Notes: generated by a model not told the origin, from the letters alone. DNA of 64,000 nucleotides from Bog-473 sp963738135 (GCA_963738135.1 CAVTVK010000002.1:186001-250000), one strand, 5' to 3'; numbered from the stretch's first letter, positions 27,693 to 37,826 are shown. Numbers and translations are program-made.

Positions 27693-28535
27693 CTAGGCCG
27701 CATCAGGCGGATGCGGACGGTCGATTAGTGCGCCGAGCCCCTCCAGCGACCCTTGCACGGCCACCGAACTTTGCCGAATAGCGACATCGGCGTCCGCTAG
27801 CTGACTTGCCGTTGGCGAGCGGCCGCCTTCTCGCATGAGGCGGTCTGCGTCCACTGCAAATACCGCGGCCCGCAACGCATCTGCGCAACTGGTTGCCGCC
27901 CGGCGTGTCTCGCTCGTCGGTGCCTCCGCTGCGGCGCGCTCGAGTGAGCTTGCGGCCTCAGCGACCCGAGTCCGCACTGCTTCCCAGTGGGCTGTGGGGG
28001 AGCTATCGCCGCCGGCCGTCGGGAGGAGCCGCTGGACGAGGAGGGCTGCCTCGAGTGCCCCCGTAGTCCGCTGGCACCAAGCTCGTAGAACTCGTTGCCG
28101 GCTCCTTCGGTTCAACAAGATGATCAACCCGGCAGCAACGGCCCCAACGAGCAGTACAGCGATGATCCATCCCCAGGGAGCGGAAGTCTCCTCGGAGGGA
28201 TTCACCGTGCCCGTGGTCGTCTCAGGCGGTGCCGTCGTGGTCGTCGAAACTTCGGTCGTGGTGCTCCTCGGTGGCCTGCTCGTCGTGGTCCTCGGTGGCC
28301 TGCTCGTGGTCGTCGTCGAAGGCTCCGCGATGGCCGAGGACTCCGAGGTCGCTGTGCTGGTCGTGGTGGTGCTGGCGATGGGTTCACTGGTGGAGCTCGC
28401 GATCGGGAGCGATGCGGTTGGTCCGCCCGATCCTGATCCCGATCCCGATCCGCACCCCGCTACCACCAGAATCGCCATGGTTAGGAGCCCGGCCATTCCG
28501 ACCCGACGGACAATACTGCTGCTCGTGCGTGGCAT
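27693..28535 (-). CDS. Ser/Thr-rich lipoprotein-like membrane protein
   Basis: 280 residues, not recognised. The N-terminus has a lipoprotein-type signal (LLTMAILVVAGC) followed by Gly-Ser repeats, then about 90 residues very rich in Ser, Thr and Pro (TTTTSRPPR-type repeats, a likely extended or glycosylated stalk), a transmembrane helix (WGWIIAVLLVGAVAAGLIIL) with a basic stop-transfer sequence, and a C-terminal 120-residue helical domain placed in the cytoplasm. Having both a lipobox and a TM helix is unusual; the lipobox may simply be an uncleaved signal. ATG at 28535 follows AGAGGTGAG; GTG at 28541 is an alternative. Confidence 0.65.
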   Translation of the reverse strand: MPRTSSSIVRRVGMAGLLTMAILVVAGCGSGSGSGSGGPTASLPIASSTSEPIASTTTTSTATSESSAIAEPSTTTTSRPPRTTTSRPPRSTTTEVSTTTTAPPETTTGTVNPSEETSAPWGWIIAVLLVGAVAAGLIILLNRRSRQRVLRAWCQRTTGALEAALLVQRLLPTAGGDSSPTAHWEAVRTRVAEAASSLERAAAEAPTSETRRAATSCADALRAAVFAVDADRLMREGGRSPTASQLADADVAIRQSSVAVQGSLEGLGALIDRPHPPDAA

Positions 28536-28541
28536 TCTCAC

Positions 28542-29183
28542 CTCTGTCTCACGCGTCTGCCACCCTCATAGGAACTTGCCACATCGCCAGCCCAGAATCC
28601 AGGGTCAAGGATCATCCTCGACGGCGAGACGCGGGTCGCTCTGAGTAGGGCACCTAGCGCAAAGCTGTTCGACTGGCTCGGCCCCCTTGGGATCATCAGC
28701 CGTGGCGACGACAAGGGGGAAGAAGCGATTAGTTACGCTCGACCGACGGACAGATTTTCGCCATGAGACACCGTTCGGAACCTCCCGAAGTTTCGGCCGA
28801 TGAACCCTCCGATGTCGCTTTCATGCTCCAGTTCAAGGTGCCCGTAGGGGCACGAGCGGGCAACCCTCGGTTTGCGGTGGCGCGGATGCTTTGGACGCTT
28901 ATCCGTCCGCGAATCGCTATCTCGCCACTCACTTCTGAAGGGCCACCCCCCAAGCCGGCGAGGTCGAGATTCGTCCCAGCCCTTGAGCTCGCGATGGGCC
29001 CAAATCATTTGTCCAGGGTATGTCCAGGTATGCAGACATCGGAAACATCGGGGCAACCCGCATTGGGAGCACGAGCCGCCCCGGAAGGTTTCCACGACCC
29101 GGCGCACAATGGTGCAGTCCGGTCCCAGGGCCGTAGGACTTTCTGCCCAGGCGGAAAGTCAACGGCTGATTCAGAATGAAATC
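28542..29183. other. 642-bp region without a recognised gene
   Basis: Between the lipoprotein-like gene and a small hypothetical gene. Overlapping open frames on both strands read as Arg/Pro/Ser-rich shadow translations. Nothing supported. Confidence 0.4.
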
Positions 29184-29456
29184 ATGCGATTCGAGCTATG
29201 GCAGGCGTCCGATGAGAACGGGACAGAGACCATGCTGCTCGGGGCGACTGACGAGTACGAGAGGTCAAGAGCGATGTTGGCCCATGAGCTCAACATGAAG
29301 CTCACGTGGGCTGTCGAAGCGGAGAGCCACGACGAAGCGATGCAGCTCTACTACGACCACATGGGCTGGGGTCACTACCTGACCTTCGATGAGCTACCGG
29401 GTGAGCCTATCGAAATCCATGGGGTCGTATCTGGCGAATCCGGCAACGGATCCTGA
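29184..29456 (+). CDS. Small hypothetical protein (90 aa)
   Basis: ATG at 29184 begins FELWQASDENGTETMLLGAT and continues with an acidic helix-rich sequence including WAVEAESHDEAMQLYYDHMGW. Composition is protein-like and distinct from the out-of-frame sequence before it; the ribosome site is weak. Family not recognised. Confidence 0.5.
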   Translation: MRFELWQASDENGTETMLLGATDEYERSRAMLAHELNMKLTWAVEAESHDEAMQLYYDHMGWGHYLTFDELPGEPIEIHGVVSGESGNGS

Positions 29457-29544
29457 ACCATTCGGACGCTGCCCGATGAGCCGAACTGTCTCACGTCACC
29501 GGCGATATATGGGATTGGTCGTGAGAGGGTGCGACAACGACTGG

Positions 29545-30402
29545 TCAGCGGACAAGCTTCAGTCGGGTCTCGAATGCAGTGGCAAGCACCGCGTGGCCGG
29601 TGTCGTTGGTGTGGTTGCTGGGGCTCGTCGGGTCGCACATATGGGTCCAGTTGCAGATGTTGGCCACGTCCTGGGGCAGAGTCTGGTTGTTGAACGAGCC
29701 GGTGAGGGCCATGTCCCAGGTGTCAAAGTCCTTTTGCACCGGAGCGATACGGGCTTGATACTGCTTGTAGGCAGCGCGGAGTTCAGAGTTGAGCTGGTGC
29801 AGTAGTCCGAGTGATGCTGTAGCCGCCTGTTGCCCACTGGGGCCCTTGAGGTAGAAGGCCAACCAGGGGTCGTAGTACACCATGCCGACGATGGGTACGT
29901 TGCCGCCCGCCGCTCGCAGCCCCCCCAAGATGGTCTGCATATTCGTTGCAACCGCTTGCAGTCCCTTTTGGACGCACGTGCTGTTGATGACGCCATTCGG
30001 GGCGCATCCATTAATGTCGTCCCCTCCGACATCGATGGTCACGAACTTCACGCCCCCCACATGGGAAGCGAGAAACGCTTCGGCATCCCCAAGCTGGTTC
30101 CCAGCCATGTAGTTGGTGCAGTTACCGCCATGAATCATTTCTGTGGTTGAGTCTCCTGCGCAGCCGAGGTTCGCGAGTTGAAGTCCGGGAAACCGTGACT
30201 TCTCAGTTCCGTAGACGTCGTCGACATATGAGTGACCGGCAGTCGCACCGCCACCGGTCGAGAGCGAATCACCGAGTGCCAGGTAGTACGTCGTGGGGGG
30301 CGTCACCGCTCCGGCACCCGCCACAAAGCCGCACGGTCCCAGTAGTAATGCCAACGCCAAGACCAGCAATGTCGAACCTACCGAAGCAATCGCAGTTCGC
30401 AT
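29545..30402 (-). CDS. Secreted SGNH/GDSL-type lipase or esterase
   Basis: 285 residues. ATG at 30402 follows GGGGAGGAACG. Signal peptide (LLVLALALLLGPCGFVAGAGA). Block I YYLALGDSLS with the nucleophile Ser, block II ANLGCAGDST, block III VGGDDING (the usual GxND has Asp for Asn) and block V HTNDTGHAV with the Asp-x-x-His pair. Secreted ester hydrolase of the Streptomyces lipase/SGNH type. Single gene; its end is close to a convergent small gene. Confidence 0.85.
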   Translation of the reverse strand: MRTAIASVGSTLLVLALALLLGPCGFVAGAGAVTPPTTYYLALGDSLSTGGGATAGHSYVDDVYGTEKSRFPGLQLANLGCAGDSTTEMIHGGNCTNYMAGNQLGDAEAFLASHVGGVKFVTIDVGGDDINGCAPNGVINSTCVQKGLQAVATNMQTILGGLRAAGGNVPIVGMVYYDPWLAFYLKGPSGQQAATASLGLLHQLNSELRAAYKQYQARIAPVQKDFDTWDMALTGSFNNQTLPQDVANICNWTHMCDPTSPSNHTNDTGHAVLATAFETRLKLVR

Positions 30403-30902
30403 CGTTCCTCCCCGTCGTCTCCGCTGAATCTAGACACTGACGCAAAGACACCTGCGGGCATGATAACCACGACCGGATCTTTGCGGCGATGGCCCCACGA
30501 CGAGCCCTTGACTCAGTGTTCGCTCGACCTGACCCCGAACGGTGCCACGAATTGCCCCTATGTCTTCGAGCACATTCTCGTACCAGTGGATCTCTCGGAA
30601 GGTGTTTGCAGTCGGGGACGTCGGAGGGGGGAATCGATCAGGCCCAGTGCGGATGCAAAACTCGACGTGAGCGTTGTTTATTCGCTCTGAATAGGCAAGA
30701 CCTCATATCCCTCACTCACCGGGATTGGCCGCCAAAGACCGCAATTTCGGTTCTTTTCTGTGCTGGTTGTGTGGTTTTCGTGGCGCCCGGAATCTGCTCG
30801 AGCCCGATAGTGAAATCGCTTGACGGCCGAAAGTCGTCGCTTCTGAGATCTCCCGCTCATCGGAGGTTGACCCCTAAGAGCGACGTTGGAGAGAGGACTT
30901 CG
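30403..30902. other. 500-bp region, possible universal-stress-protein remnant
   Basis: No complete gene. At 30559-30690 one plus-strand frame reads VFEHILVPVDLSEG and later ADAKLDVSVVYSL, which resembles the first strand and a later strand of a UspA domain with the middle missing. This might be a degraded universal stress protein gene, but the match is short. Confidence 0.3.
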
Positions 30903-31751
30903 TCAGGCGAGGCCCCGGGCCTCTTCGACCCGATGCTTCCAGACGATGGCCAAACCAAGGACCGCTACACAACCGGCCAAGACCAGCCAATGGGTGAGAG
31001 CCAGGGTGTGGCCGTCGAGCGAGGCTACGGCCAGCGAGACCTGGTGGGAGCTCGGTATGAGGTGGGCAACGAACTGGAGCGAGCCGGGCATTTGGTCGAC
31101 CGGAGTGAAGAGCCCACCGAAGTATCCGAGGACGAACATGAGTCCGGTGACGACAGGGAACGCGGCCTCGGTCGTCACCAGGAAGCCGATGAAGACTCCG
31201 AGGACGGCAAATGGGAGGGACGTGGCCCAAAGCAAGACGGTCAGTTCCATCCATGTTGTGGCAGCCAATCTGACGTCACCGAAACCTGCACCGACCGCCT
31301 CCACCAAGACGATCACCGGAAGCACCACGAGCATGCTGGCGACAATCTTGGTGCCGACATATGACCAGGCGGGAATCGGGGTGATGCGAAGCTGGCGGGC
31401 CCATCCAGATGCTCGTTCCATCGAGAGCCGAGTACCCCCGGCGTTGAGAGCGGCCACCAACGCGCCGAAAGAGCACATCGAGACCATCAGGTAGGTGCGC
31501 CAAGGCACCGTGCCGTCGACCACTTTGCCTGCCGTATGGTCGCCAAGGAAGAGCATGTAGAAAATCACCGGGAAGCCGATTGTGATGGCGAGAAACTTCC
31601 AGCTCCGCAACAGCCGCCCGACCTCGAAGCTGCCGAAAGCCAGAAGTGGTCTAAGGCGGCTGCGCCAGCTGTCATGCAGTCCGGGGTCCTCTGAGCTGCG
31701 CCTTCTCTGACGATCCGGCAGGTTCGGGGAGGAAATCGAAAGATCGGTCAC
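30903..31751 (-). CDS. ABC-2 type transporter permease
   Basis: 282 residues with six hydrophobic helices after a 45-residue polar N-terminus. RLSMERASGWARQLRITPIP is the typical ABC-2 cytoplasmic loop, and GYFGGLFTPVDQMPGSLQFVAHLIPS the conserved late segment. GTG at 31751 overlaps the TGA of the ATPase gene (GTGA), so the two are translated together. Predicted drug or lipid exporter; homologues often sit beside two-component systems, but none is seen here. Confidence 0.88.
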   Translation of the reverse strand: MTDLSISSPNLPDRQRRRSSEDPGLHDSWRSRLRPLLAFGSFEVGRLLRSWKFLAITIGFPVIFYMLFLGDHTAGKVVDGTVPWRTYLMVSMCSFGALVAALNAGGTRLSMERASGWARQLRITPIPAWSYVGTKIVASMLVVLPVIVLVEAVGAGFGDVRLAATTWMELTVLLWATSLPFAVLGVFIGFLVTTEAAFPVVTGLMFVLGYFGGLFTPVDQMPGSLQFVAHLIPSSHQVSLAVASLDGHTLALTHWLVLAGCVAVLGLAIVWKHRVEEARGLA

Positions 31752-32764
31752 GACTCGTCTCGAGCGAGAGTGGCCGCGGACTGAGCTCCGTCAGGAAAGG
31801 TGGGAAGGGCTGCCTCGACGGCTCGGCACCCGGTCAATGTCACGAAGGCCTGCTCGAGCCCGGCCCCGGTCACCTCCAGGTCACAGAACGGGACGCCACG
31901 ACGGACCAGATCGCGGACAGTGGCGTCAGCATCCAGGGCGTCAATCGAGACGCAGGTGCCGCGGACCTCGACCTCCGTGACGCCTTCGAGGTCAGAGAAA
32001 TCTGCACGGTCCGGTCGGTCGAGGACGAATCGGAGCCGTCGGGTGGCCACTGCGGCCTTCAGAGTGGCGCCGGGACCGTCTGCCACGACCTTGCCGTGGT
32101 TGAGTACGACGACGCGGTCGGCAATTTCATCGGCCTCCGCCAAATGGTGGGTAGCGAAGAGCACTGTGCGACCTTCGTCCCCGAACGAACGCATCATTCG
32201 CCAGAATCCCTGGCGGGACTCCACGTCCATTGCGGAGGTCGGCTCGTCGAGGAATACGACCTCGGGATCGCCTGCAATCGCGATTGCGAAGCGGACCCGC
32301 TGGGCCTGGCCGCCCGAGAGGCGGTCGGTCCTTTGGCGTAGGAGCGCACCGATATTCGCTCGTTCGACGATCTGGTCACGCGGTGCTGGCCGGCGGTACA
32401 GCCGCCGGACCAGTCGCAGCGCCTCGTCGACGCGGACGCCGGGGGGGAGGCCGATGCCCGAGCCAGCCTGGAGCATGGCACCTACTCGCCCGGCCGCCAC
32501 CGACTGGCGTGGATCGCCTCCGAGAACCTCGACGGAGCCCTCCTGGGGTCGGACGAGACCGAGCAGCGCCGAGATGGTGGTCGACTTGCCGGCCCCGTTG
32601 GGTCCGAGCAGTGCAAGCACCTCTCCCCGGGGCACGTCCAAGTCCAACCGGTCAAGGGCAACCCGAGATCCATAGCGGTGGGTGACGCTTTGGAAGGACA
32701 GCGCTACTGGGCGCGGCCGCGGCAGGGCGAGTGCGACGGGCGGTGCTGTTACGAGGGAAGACAA
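31748..32764 (-). CDS. ABC transporter ATP-binding protein (ABC-2 exporter, DrrA type)
   Basis: About 338 residues. TTG at 32764 is chosen: it follows CCGGAGAACC, and homology (VALSFQSVTHRYGSRVALDR) starts shortly after; an upstream ATG would add poorly conserved sequence. Walker A LLGPNGAGKSTT, signature RLSGGQAQRVRFAIA, Walker B VVFLDEPTSAMD, H-loop FATHHLAEADE. A C-terminal region of about 80 residues (VTEVEVRGTCVSIDA) is the usual DrrA-like extension. Forms an exporter with the coupled permease. Confidence 0.9.
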   Translation of the reverse strand: MSSLVTAPPVALALPRPRPVALSFQSVTHRYGSRVALDRLDLDVPRGEVLALLGPNGAGKSTTISALLGLVRPQEGSVEVLGGDPRQSVAAGRVGAMLQAGSGIGLPPGVRVDEALRLVRRLYRRPAPRDQIVERANIGALLRQRTDRLSGGQAQRVRFAIAIAGDPEVVFLDEPTSAMDVESRQGFWRMMRSFGDEGRTVLFATHHLAEADEIADRVVVLNHGKVVADGPGATLKAAVATRRLRFVLDRPDRADFSDLEGVTEVEVRGTCVSIDALDADATVRDLVRRGVPFCDLEVTGAGLEQAFVTLTGCRAVEAALPTFPDGAQSAATLARDES

Positions 32765-33257
32765 GGAGGTTCTCCGGCGGCTCAGGCCGCGCTGGCGTGG
32801 TGGAAAGCGAAGGTTAGCCTCGCCACAGCCGTGGCGGCTGTCGGCGCCCAAAGTTTCACAATGAAGTAACAACTCCGACGATCGGACCCGCCCGGCCCCG
32901 GGTTGCCCAGATTTGACGCACTGAGTTTCAGCGCTGTCATCGGTGACGGGCTGGCGGCACGATCTCCCTGATCAGCGCCAGTCCGGCTGCGCCTCAATAC
33001 CTGATTGGCTTAGAAACGAGACGAAAGCTGCTCGTCGGTCCCTGTCCGCGTACCGTCGTTGCGCACGGCGTTCGAGAAGGCAACTGACCAATCGTGGGAA
33101 CCGGCAGCCGAATAAAACCCTGGACAGCCTCTCGTTACCTTTGTCACATGCCGTGCCGTCGATACCGAGAGTGTGAGCGCGTCTTTCGGACTCGAGTCAT
33201 CACGTTCGGTGCCCATCGCGACGCGCCAGAGACGTTGCGAGTGTGGTCGCTCCAAAC
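32765..33257. other. 493-bp region without an intact gene
   Basis: Upstream of the ABC ATPase and ahead of the HNH remnant. May include the decayed 5' part of the HNH gene (Cys and Arg-rich frame from about 33150), but nothing firm. Confidence 0.4.
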
Positions 33258-33537
33258 ATGTCAAGTCAGCGCTTATGGAGACTGGCAAAGGATCTGCTCG
33301 GAAGACACTTGCGCGATGGTGAACCGCTCATCATCGAATCGGCGTTGGGATGACAGTCGGCCCGAGAACCTCGAGCTCTGGATGAGCCCCTAGCCGTCAG
33401 GTATCCGCGTCATCGATGCCGTTGAATGGGCACACGCCATTCTCCAGCAGTACGGGGACTTGGGTGCACCTCCAACGACCCTCACGATCTCGCGTGAGAG
33501 CCCTTGGGATGTTCATGAAAGTCGCTGGCCAGGGTGA
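33258..33537 (+). pseudogene. HNH endonuclease remnant
   Basis: The plus strand reads LLGRHLRDGEPLI, then in a second frame HHRIGVG, then in a third DDSRPENLELWMSP, matching an HNH nuclease core (LGRPL..GE..HH..G...DNRPENLELW). An in-frame TAG at 33391-33393 follows, and after it the same frame continues PSGIRVIDAVEWAHAILQQYG, the usual tail of these phage- or intron-type HNH proteins. CAG to TAG explains the stop. At least one frameshift plus one nonsense change: a genuine pseudogene of a mobile nuclease. Confidence 0.6.
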
Positions 33538-33690
33538 ACGTGGGGGATAGTTGGAGACCTCCACAGGTTGGGCGGGGGAGTCTCCACAACTGCGTGGTCA
33601 TGATGTCGCCAACGGCACTCACTCTTGCCTCAAGAACAACGTGGTCACCTGAGTCTTATTCGCTCTTGATTCTGAGTTTGTTTTGCAATT

Positions 33691-34632
33691 TCAGTGAACT
33701 GTCACCTCAACTCGGTCCGGAGCGGGCAACCGCTCACCGCTACGCATCCGCTGGAGCAGCTCCAACTGGGACAGCGCCCTCGAAAAGCTACGGTCCAGGT
33801 GAGCCTCATGGCGCACCAAGCTGTCCATTTCCTGGACCGAGGGCATCACGGCCGCCCGCTCACGCGCCAGTCGATTCTTTGCCATCGCTTCGCGGCGCTG
33901 AGCCTGCCTGCTCAGGATCCTCTCGGCAATCTGCAACGTACCTTGCAGGACGGCCGGGTAGTCGGTTTCCTCGGCCGCAGCATGCGCCGAAATCCAGTCT
34001 CGAAAGGAACCCGCTGTGCCTGTAAATGGCACCTCTTGGTCTTCGGGAAGCTCTTTGAGGTTCAGCGGGCCGGAGAAGTGCAGCACTCCCAGAGCCGAAT
34101 TGGCACCCTCGGGATCGAGCTGGGTGTCGGCATCGAGGACATCGAGGATCTCTAGCAGTTCAACGCCGGCAGACACATCACAGCCAGCGCTTTCTAATCC
34201 CTGTTCAGCGATTGTCTTGATGTACGAGTGAGCGATAGATTGAACACCTTCATCGATGGCCTCGTATCGAGAATCGATCAGAGCAACCTCGCGGCGAATG
34301 ACCCGGCGTCTACGCCAAGCTGTGATGGCCAAATGGTCCACGAGCTCCTCTTCGGGCAACCCCACGGGCTTGAAGCAGTCGTGCCAGCTCTTTTTGAACT
34401 CGGCCCACTCGGCAGCATCCTCGCCCCCGGCCACCGGACTGAGCGAGGTGATTCCGTGGGTAATTGCGTTCTTGGAGACGGCGTTCTTGCCGGCGGCGGT
34501 ATTGGGCCCACATCGCTTCAGGGTTCGAGAGAGCGTCGATGTGGGTTCCTGGAGGACCTGATCCTTGTCGCCTCCCAGGTGCGTTTCGCCCTTTGAGTTG
34601 GTGTTCTGGGGACTTGTCGTTGTGTCGGTCAT
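33691..34632 (-). CDS. Hypothetical protein with GPNTAAGKNAVSKNAITHG motif
   Basis: 313 residues. ATG at 34632 chosen over upstream in-frame codons because the preceding 54 residues are Pro/Arg-rich noise. Near the N-terminus is RCGPNTAAGKNAVSKNAITH, the TGPxTxxGKxxSxxNAxxHG signature of a widespread uncharacterised family often found in accessory DNA. The rest is helical with a basic coiled segment (QAQRREAMAKNRLARERA). Function unknown; its presence supports an accessory region. Confidence 0.6.
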   Translation of the reverse strand: MTDTTTSPQNTNSKGETHLGGDKDQVLQEPTSTLSRTLKRCGPNTAAGKNAVSKNAITHGITSLSPVAGGEDAAEWAEFKKSWHDCFKPVGLPEEELVDHLAITAWRRRRVIRREVALIDSRYEAIDEGVQSIAHSYIKTIAEQGLESAGCDVSAGVELLEILDVLDADTQLDPEGANSALGVLHFSGPLNLKELPEDQEVPFTGTAGSFRDWISAHAAAEETDYPAVLQGTLQIAERILSRQAQRREAMAKNRLARERAAVMPSVQEMDSLVRHEAHLDRSFSRALSQLELLQRMRSGERLPAPDRVEVTVH

Positions 34633-34940
34633 GTCGTCATCTCTTGAAACGGCTCCTTTGGAATCATCAGATCTGAAGCCGGAATCGCATTGGCCATTCC
34701 GTACTGGACAGGGAAGCACACAAGGTCCCCGGACCGGTGGACTGGTGCGGTCGCGAGGACAGGGCGTTTGATCGGGTGCGGGCCCTTTCCCCATCTGGGC
34801 GAATCACCTTGGGTCATCTCAGGTGTCAACTCTTTCTTGACGTCGGAAGAGAGAGCCTCAATAGCCCTTCTTCTGGCTGCTGTCGCGATCAGCCGGGTCG
34901 CCTGCGGCACTCCGTCTGACACTTCGGCTCCGTCGCCAAA

Positions 34941-35527
34941 TCAGTCGTCACGCATCCGTTCCGTCGAGTACTCCGGTGATGTCGGTGTGTCGCCCCGAAT
35001 CGAGCTTGAGAACATCTTGATCAACACGTCGTCGTCGTCGTCGCCCACCCCGAAGAGCTCCCTCAGTGTGCCAAGCGCCTGGCTCGCAACCGAGGCGACG
35101 TCAGGAGTGGTCGTGGCCTGAACATTGATCCAGTTCGTGAGGTACGGCTTCACATGCCATTCCCATCCCAACGCGAGTAATTGTTCCTCTTGCGTGCTGC
35201 GTCCAATGATGCTCATCGGGCAAGTAGTGGTTCGAAACGGTTTCTGTTACCAATGAGCCGTCCTCGAAGGCCAGCGCCTGCCAGAAGAGGTGGGGATGAC
35301 TAACCGATTCCGCGATCGAGGATCCAACGTCCAGGGCGGACGGACAATGACTCCAAAAGGCCCCCCAGGCCTTCGGCGAAAGCCGCCAGGGGGATGGCCC
35401 ATTCCTCACGGCCGTGGTCCGGTCATAGCCCCAAAGACGGGGATATGGCGTGTTCTCGCTGCTCCGCCAGTACCTGTTCGGCACGGGCTAGCCAGGCGTC
35501 CAGGGACGCGATTGCCTTCGAGGGCAT
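34941..35527 (-). pseudogene. TY-Chap-like (actinobacterial) protein with several frameshifts
   Basis: ATG at 35527 follows GAGGAGGTCACCG. The pieces, in order and in different frames, are SLDAWLARAEQVLAEQREHA, EEWAIPLAAFAEGLGGLLES with RPGRWILDRGIG, HPHLFWQALAFEDGSLVTET with VSNHYLPDE, and TQEEQLLALGWEWHVKPYL with TNW. This succession is that of TY-Chap domains, associated with actinobacterial type VII-like or chaperone-like proteins. At least three frame changes. The last piece runs to the stop at 34941 and could look like a separate 91-residue protein starting at 35216. Confidence 0.55.
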
Positions 35528-35853
35528 TGACGGTGACCTCCTCATCGAATCCGGCAGGACCACCGATGCCTCAACGAGGCCGGTTGGCGCAGTGTCAGTG
35601 AGCCGGAACTCTCGACTGCTCTGGATGGGTTACAGCGTCATTCTAGGCGGATCTCGACACCCGACGAACCTGCGTGCACTGCCCCATACCGGCACATATG
35701 GGCGTGTGGATAAGTGCCCACAACTCACCCACAGAAAGCAAGATGAACCAACGAGCCAACATTGGGTCGACGGGACACGCCGAACTCAGGCGTTGCAATC
35801 AGCAGCGCCGCGAGCCGAGTGGTCCCCGGATTGTTGAAGAGGGGAGGGTGCGG
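35528..35853. other. 326-bp spacer
   Basis: Between the TY-Chap remnant and the secreted Ig-like protein. No supported gene. Confidence 0.45.
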
Positions 35854-36939
35854 TCAGTTCGTCACAGTAATGCTGACGCCAGAACTGAATGCGAATCCAG
35901 CTGAGTTGATGGCCAGTGACAACAAGACGTAGGAGCCGTTGGGAACCGTGGTGGTATTCCAGGCGCAGAGCCATCCGTAGAGCGTTGGCGTGGCTGTACA
36001 CAACAGCTGGCCGGAATAGCCGTAGCTGCCGCCGAAGAGCACGAACCCGACGCTGGTCGTGTTCGTTGCCGAGGCATCGAGGTAGGTCGATCCGGACAGC
36101 GTCGTCCCGTTTGAAGGGACGAGGACGCTCGTGGCGGGAGGGTTGTTGACGGTGATCGTGATGCCAGGACTCATGGTGGTGCCGCCATTGAAAACGAAAT
36201 AGGAGGCGACGCTTTGAAGCGTGTAGGTGCCGTTGGGCACGGTCGTGGTGTCCCAGATCGCCAGCCAGCCGAAAAGGGTCGGCGTGGCGGTGGCGATCAC
36301 CTTTCCGTTGAGGCTTCCCCCGGTGAGCTCGTACTGCACCTCGTTCGTCGCGGGTGAGGCGATGGCGTCGAGGGCCTGCTTACCCGACACGGTGGCGCCG
36401 TTCGATGGCAGAACCACGGAGGTGCTCGCGACGCTGACCGACCCGTTGACCGTTGCGGGGTTTCCCGAAGTCACCTGCATGCTCACGCTGAGCGTGCCTG
36501 TGGTCATCGCGAAGGCGCCGGTTCCTGACTGAACGCTGAGTGCGAGCTCAAAGCCCCCGTCTGGGACTTGGCGTCCACCGGCATTTCCGGCAAGGGTCCC
36601 AACGCTCGTCGTGACAGTGAAAGTCCCAGCGTAGTCATATGGGGGGGGCGGGGGCACGGGCACGATGCCAAAATTGCTGCACCCTTGGATATGAAGATTG
36701 ATGACACCGACGGCCGCGCTCCCAGGGTAGGCGGCGTTGAAGACGTTTTGTAGGGAAGTGTCGACATCGCAAAGGAAGGTATTGGTGGTTGTATCCGTGC
36801 CCGAGAACGAACCAGCCAGGTCGGCGAGGCCGACTGGCGAACCCGTCTGTGGCGTTCCGGCCGCACCGGCAGCGATGGGGATCGAAAAACACAGGCCGAC
36901 GACGATCATAAGAGCGGCTACTGAAAAGCGTGCACGCAT
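35854..36939 (-). CDS. Secreted protein with two C-terminal Ig-like repeats
   Basis: 361 residues. ATG at 36939 follows GGAGGCACGTTG. Signal peptide (SVAALMIVVGLCFSIPIAAGA). The N-terminal 150 residues are a unique beta-rich domain with a Pro-rich loop (VPVPPPPPYDYAG). Two tandem repeats of about 95 residues follow, each with SVVLPSNGATVSG / ATPTLFGWLAIWDTTTVPNGTY and ending in an ITVTN or ITVNN strand; these are Ig-like modules found in Acidimicrobiia cell-surface proteins. No anchor, so probably released or wall-bound. Function unknown. Confidence 0.75.
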   Translation of the reverse strand: MRARFSVAALMIVVGLCFSIPIAAGAAGTPQTGSPVGLADLAGSFSGTDTTTNTFLCDVDTSLQNVFNAAYPGSAAVGVINLHIQGCSNFGIVPVPPPPPYDYAGTFTVTTSVGTLAGNAGGRQVPDGGFELALSVQSGTGAFAMTTGTLSVSMQVTSGNPATVNGSVSVASTSVVLPSNGATVSGKQALDAIASPATNEVQYELTGGSLNGKVIATATPTLFGWLAIWDTTTVPNGTYTLQSVASYFVFNGGTTMSPGITITVNNPPATSVLVPSNGTTLSGSTYLDASATNTTSVGFVLFGGSYGYSGQLLCTATPTLYGWLCAWNTTTVPNGSYVLLSLAINSAGFAFSSGVSITVTN

Positions 36940-37200
36940 CAACGTGCCTCCGATTCCCCTTACGTACCATCCTCGTCCGACCGTTCCCATGTGTCAACGT
37001 GAACGGCGACGGCCAAGGTGCCCCCATACGCCGGGAGGGTGGGGCGATTCGGCACCAGACCGAAAGGCTCGTTCCCGCCCCGGCCCATTGTGCGGAGATC
37101 TGGGTGGCCGTCTTGAGTCCGCAGAAGTCGCTCAAGCACCACTGGGGCACGCTCGTTATGCTCCGCTCACGTGGGATAAGTCCACATTGGAGGTATGGGC

Positions 37201-37494
37201 ATGAAATTCGTACAACTCATCGAGTTCAAGACTGGCGACATTGACGCCTTCAACCGCACCCTCGATGATTGGCTGGCCAAAACTGAGGGCACTCGAACGT
37301 CGAGCAGGGCGATGCAGGGCCGCGATCGAGACAACGATCGCACCTACTTCTCGATTGTGGAATTTCCGTCCTACGAGGCCGCCATGGAGAACTCGAATCG
37401 TCCTGAGACGGCGGAGTTCGCGGCGCAACTTGCGAAGGTTTGCGACGGGCCTCCAACCTTTCGCAACCTCGATGTGACACGCGAAGAGATTTAG
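37201..37494 (+). CDS. Small dimeric alpha-beta barrel-like protein
   Basis: 97 residues. ATG at 37201 is favoured over ATG 37195 because GGAGG at 37190 is then correctly spaced. The order MKFVQLIEFKTGDIDAFN, YFSIVEFPSYEAAMENS and FAAQLAKVC suggests a ferredoxin-like ABM/stress-response barrel. Substrate unknown. Confidence 0.6.
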   Translation: MKFVQLIEFKTGDIDAFNRTLDDWLAKTEGTRTSSRAMQGRDRDNDRTYFSIVEFPSYEAAMENSNRPETAEFAAQLAKVCDGPPTFRNLDVTREEI

Positions 37495-37539
37495 TAGTTG
37501 GCCCTCACCCGGCCCCCGAACGCCGGTTAAGCGCGCAGG

Positions 37540-37826
37540 TCAGCTAGGACGCTCCGACTCCTCATCGGGCCTCTTCCCATCTCGAAAGATAAGCAGCGAG
37601 GCCACTATCCAGACGAGCCACCAGCCCCAACCAAATCAAGAGCTGTGCCCATGGGTGCGTCAGAAGGAACGGAGCGCCGGACGACGCCCCGCTCAGTGGT
37701 GCGTAAAGCGACCCATCCGTTGGTGCTTCCGGCAGAGATGATCCACCGCCCAAGCCAGTACAGGGCAAACGCGATCCCAGTCACTATGACGACGCGTTGG
37801 CGGGGATTCAGCCTGTGGAATGACAT
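37540..37826 (-). pseudogene. Small two-helix membrane protein with two frameshifts
   Basis: From ATG 37826 the first frame gives PRQRVVIVTGIAFALYWLGR and WIISAGSTNGW; the sequence continues as SLYAPLSGASSGAPFLLTHP with WAQLLIWLG in a second frame and WWLVWIVASLLIFRDGKRPD in a third, ending TGA at 37540-37542. Joined, this is a coherent protein of about 94 residues with two transmembrane helices. No intact frame covers it. Confidence 0.55.

Noticed and set aside
30489..31364. 291-codon plus-strand open frame over the ABC-2 permease gene
   Set aside because: Antisense to an intact six-helix permease coupled to its ATPase.
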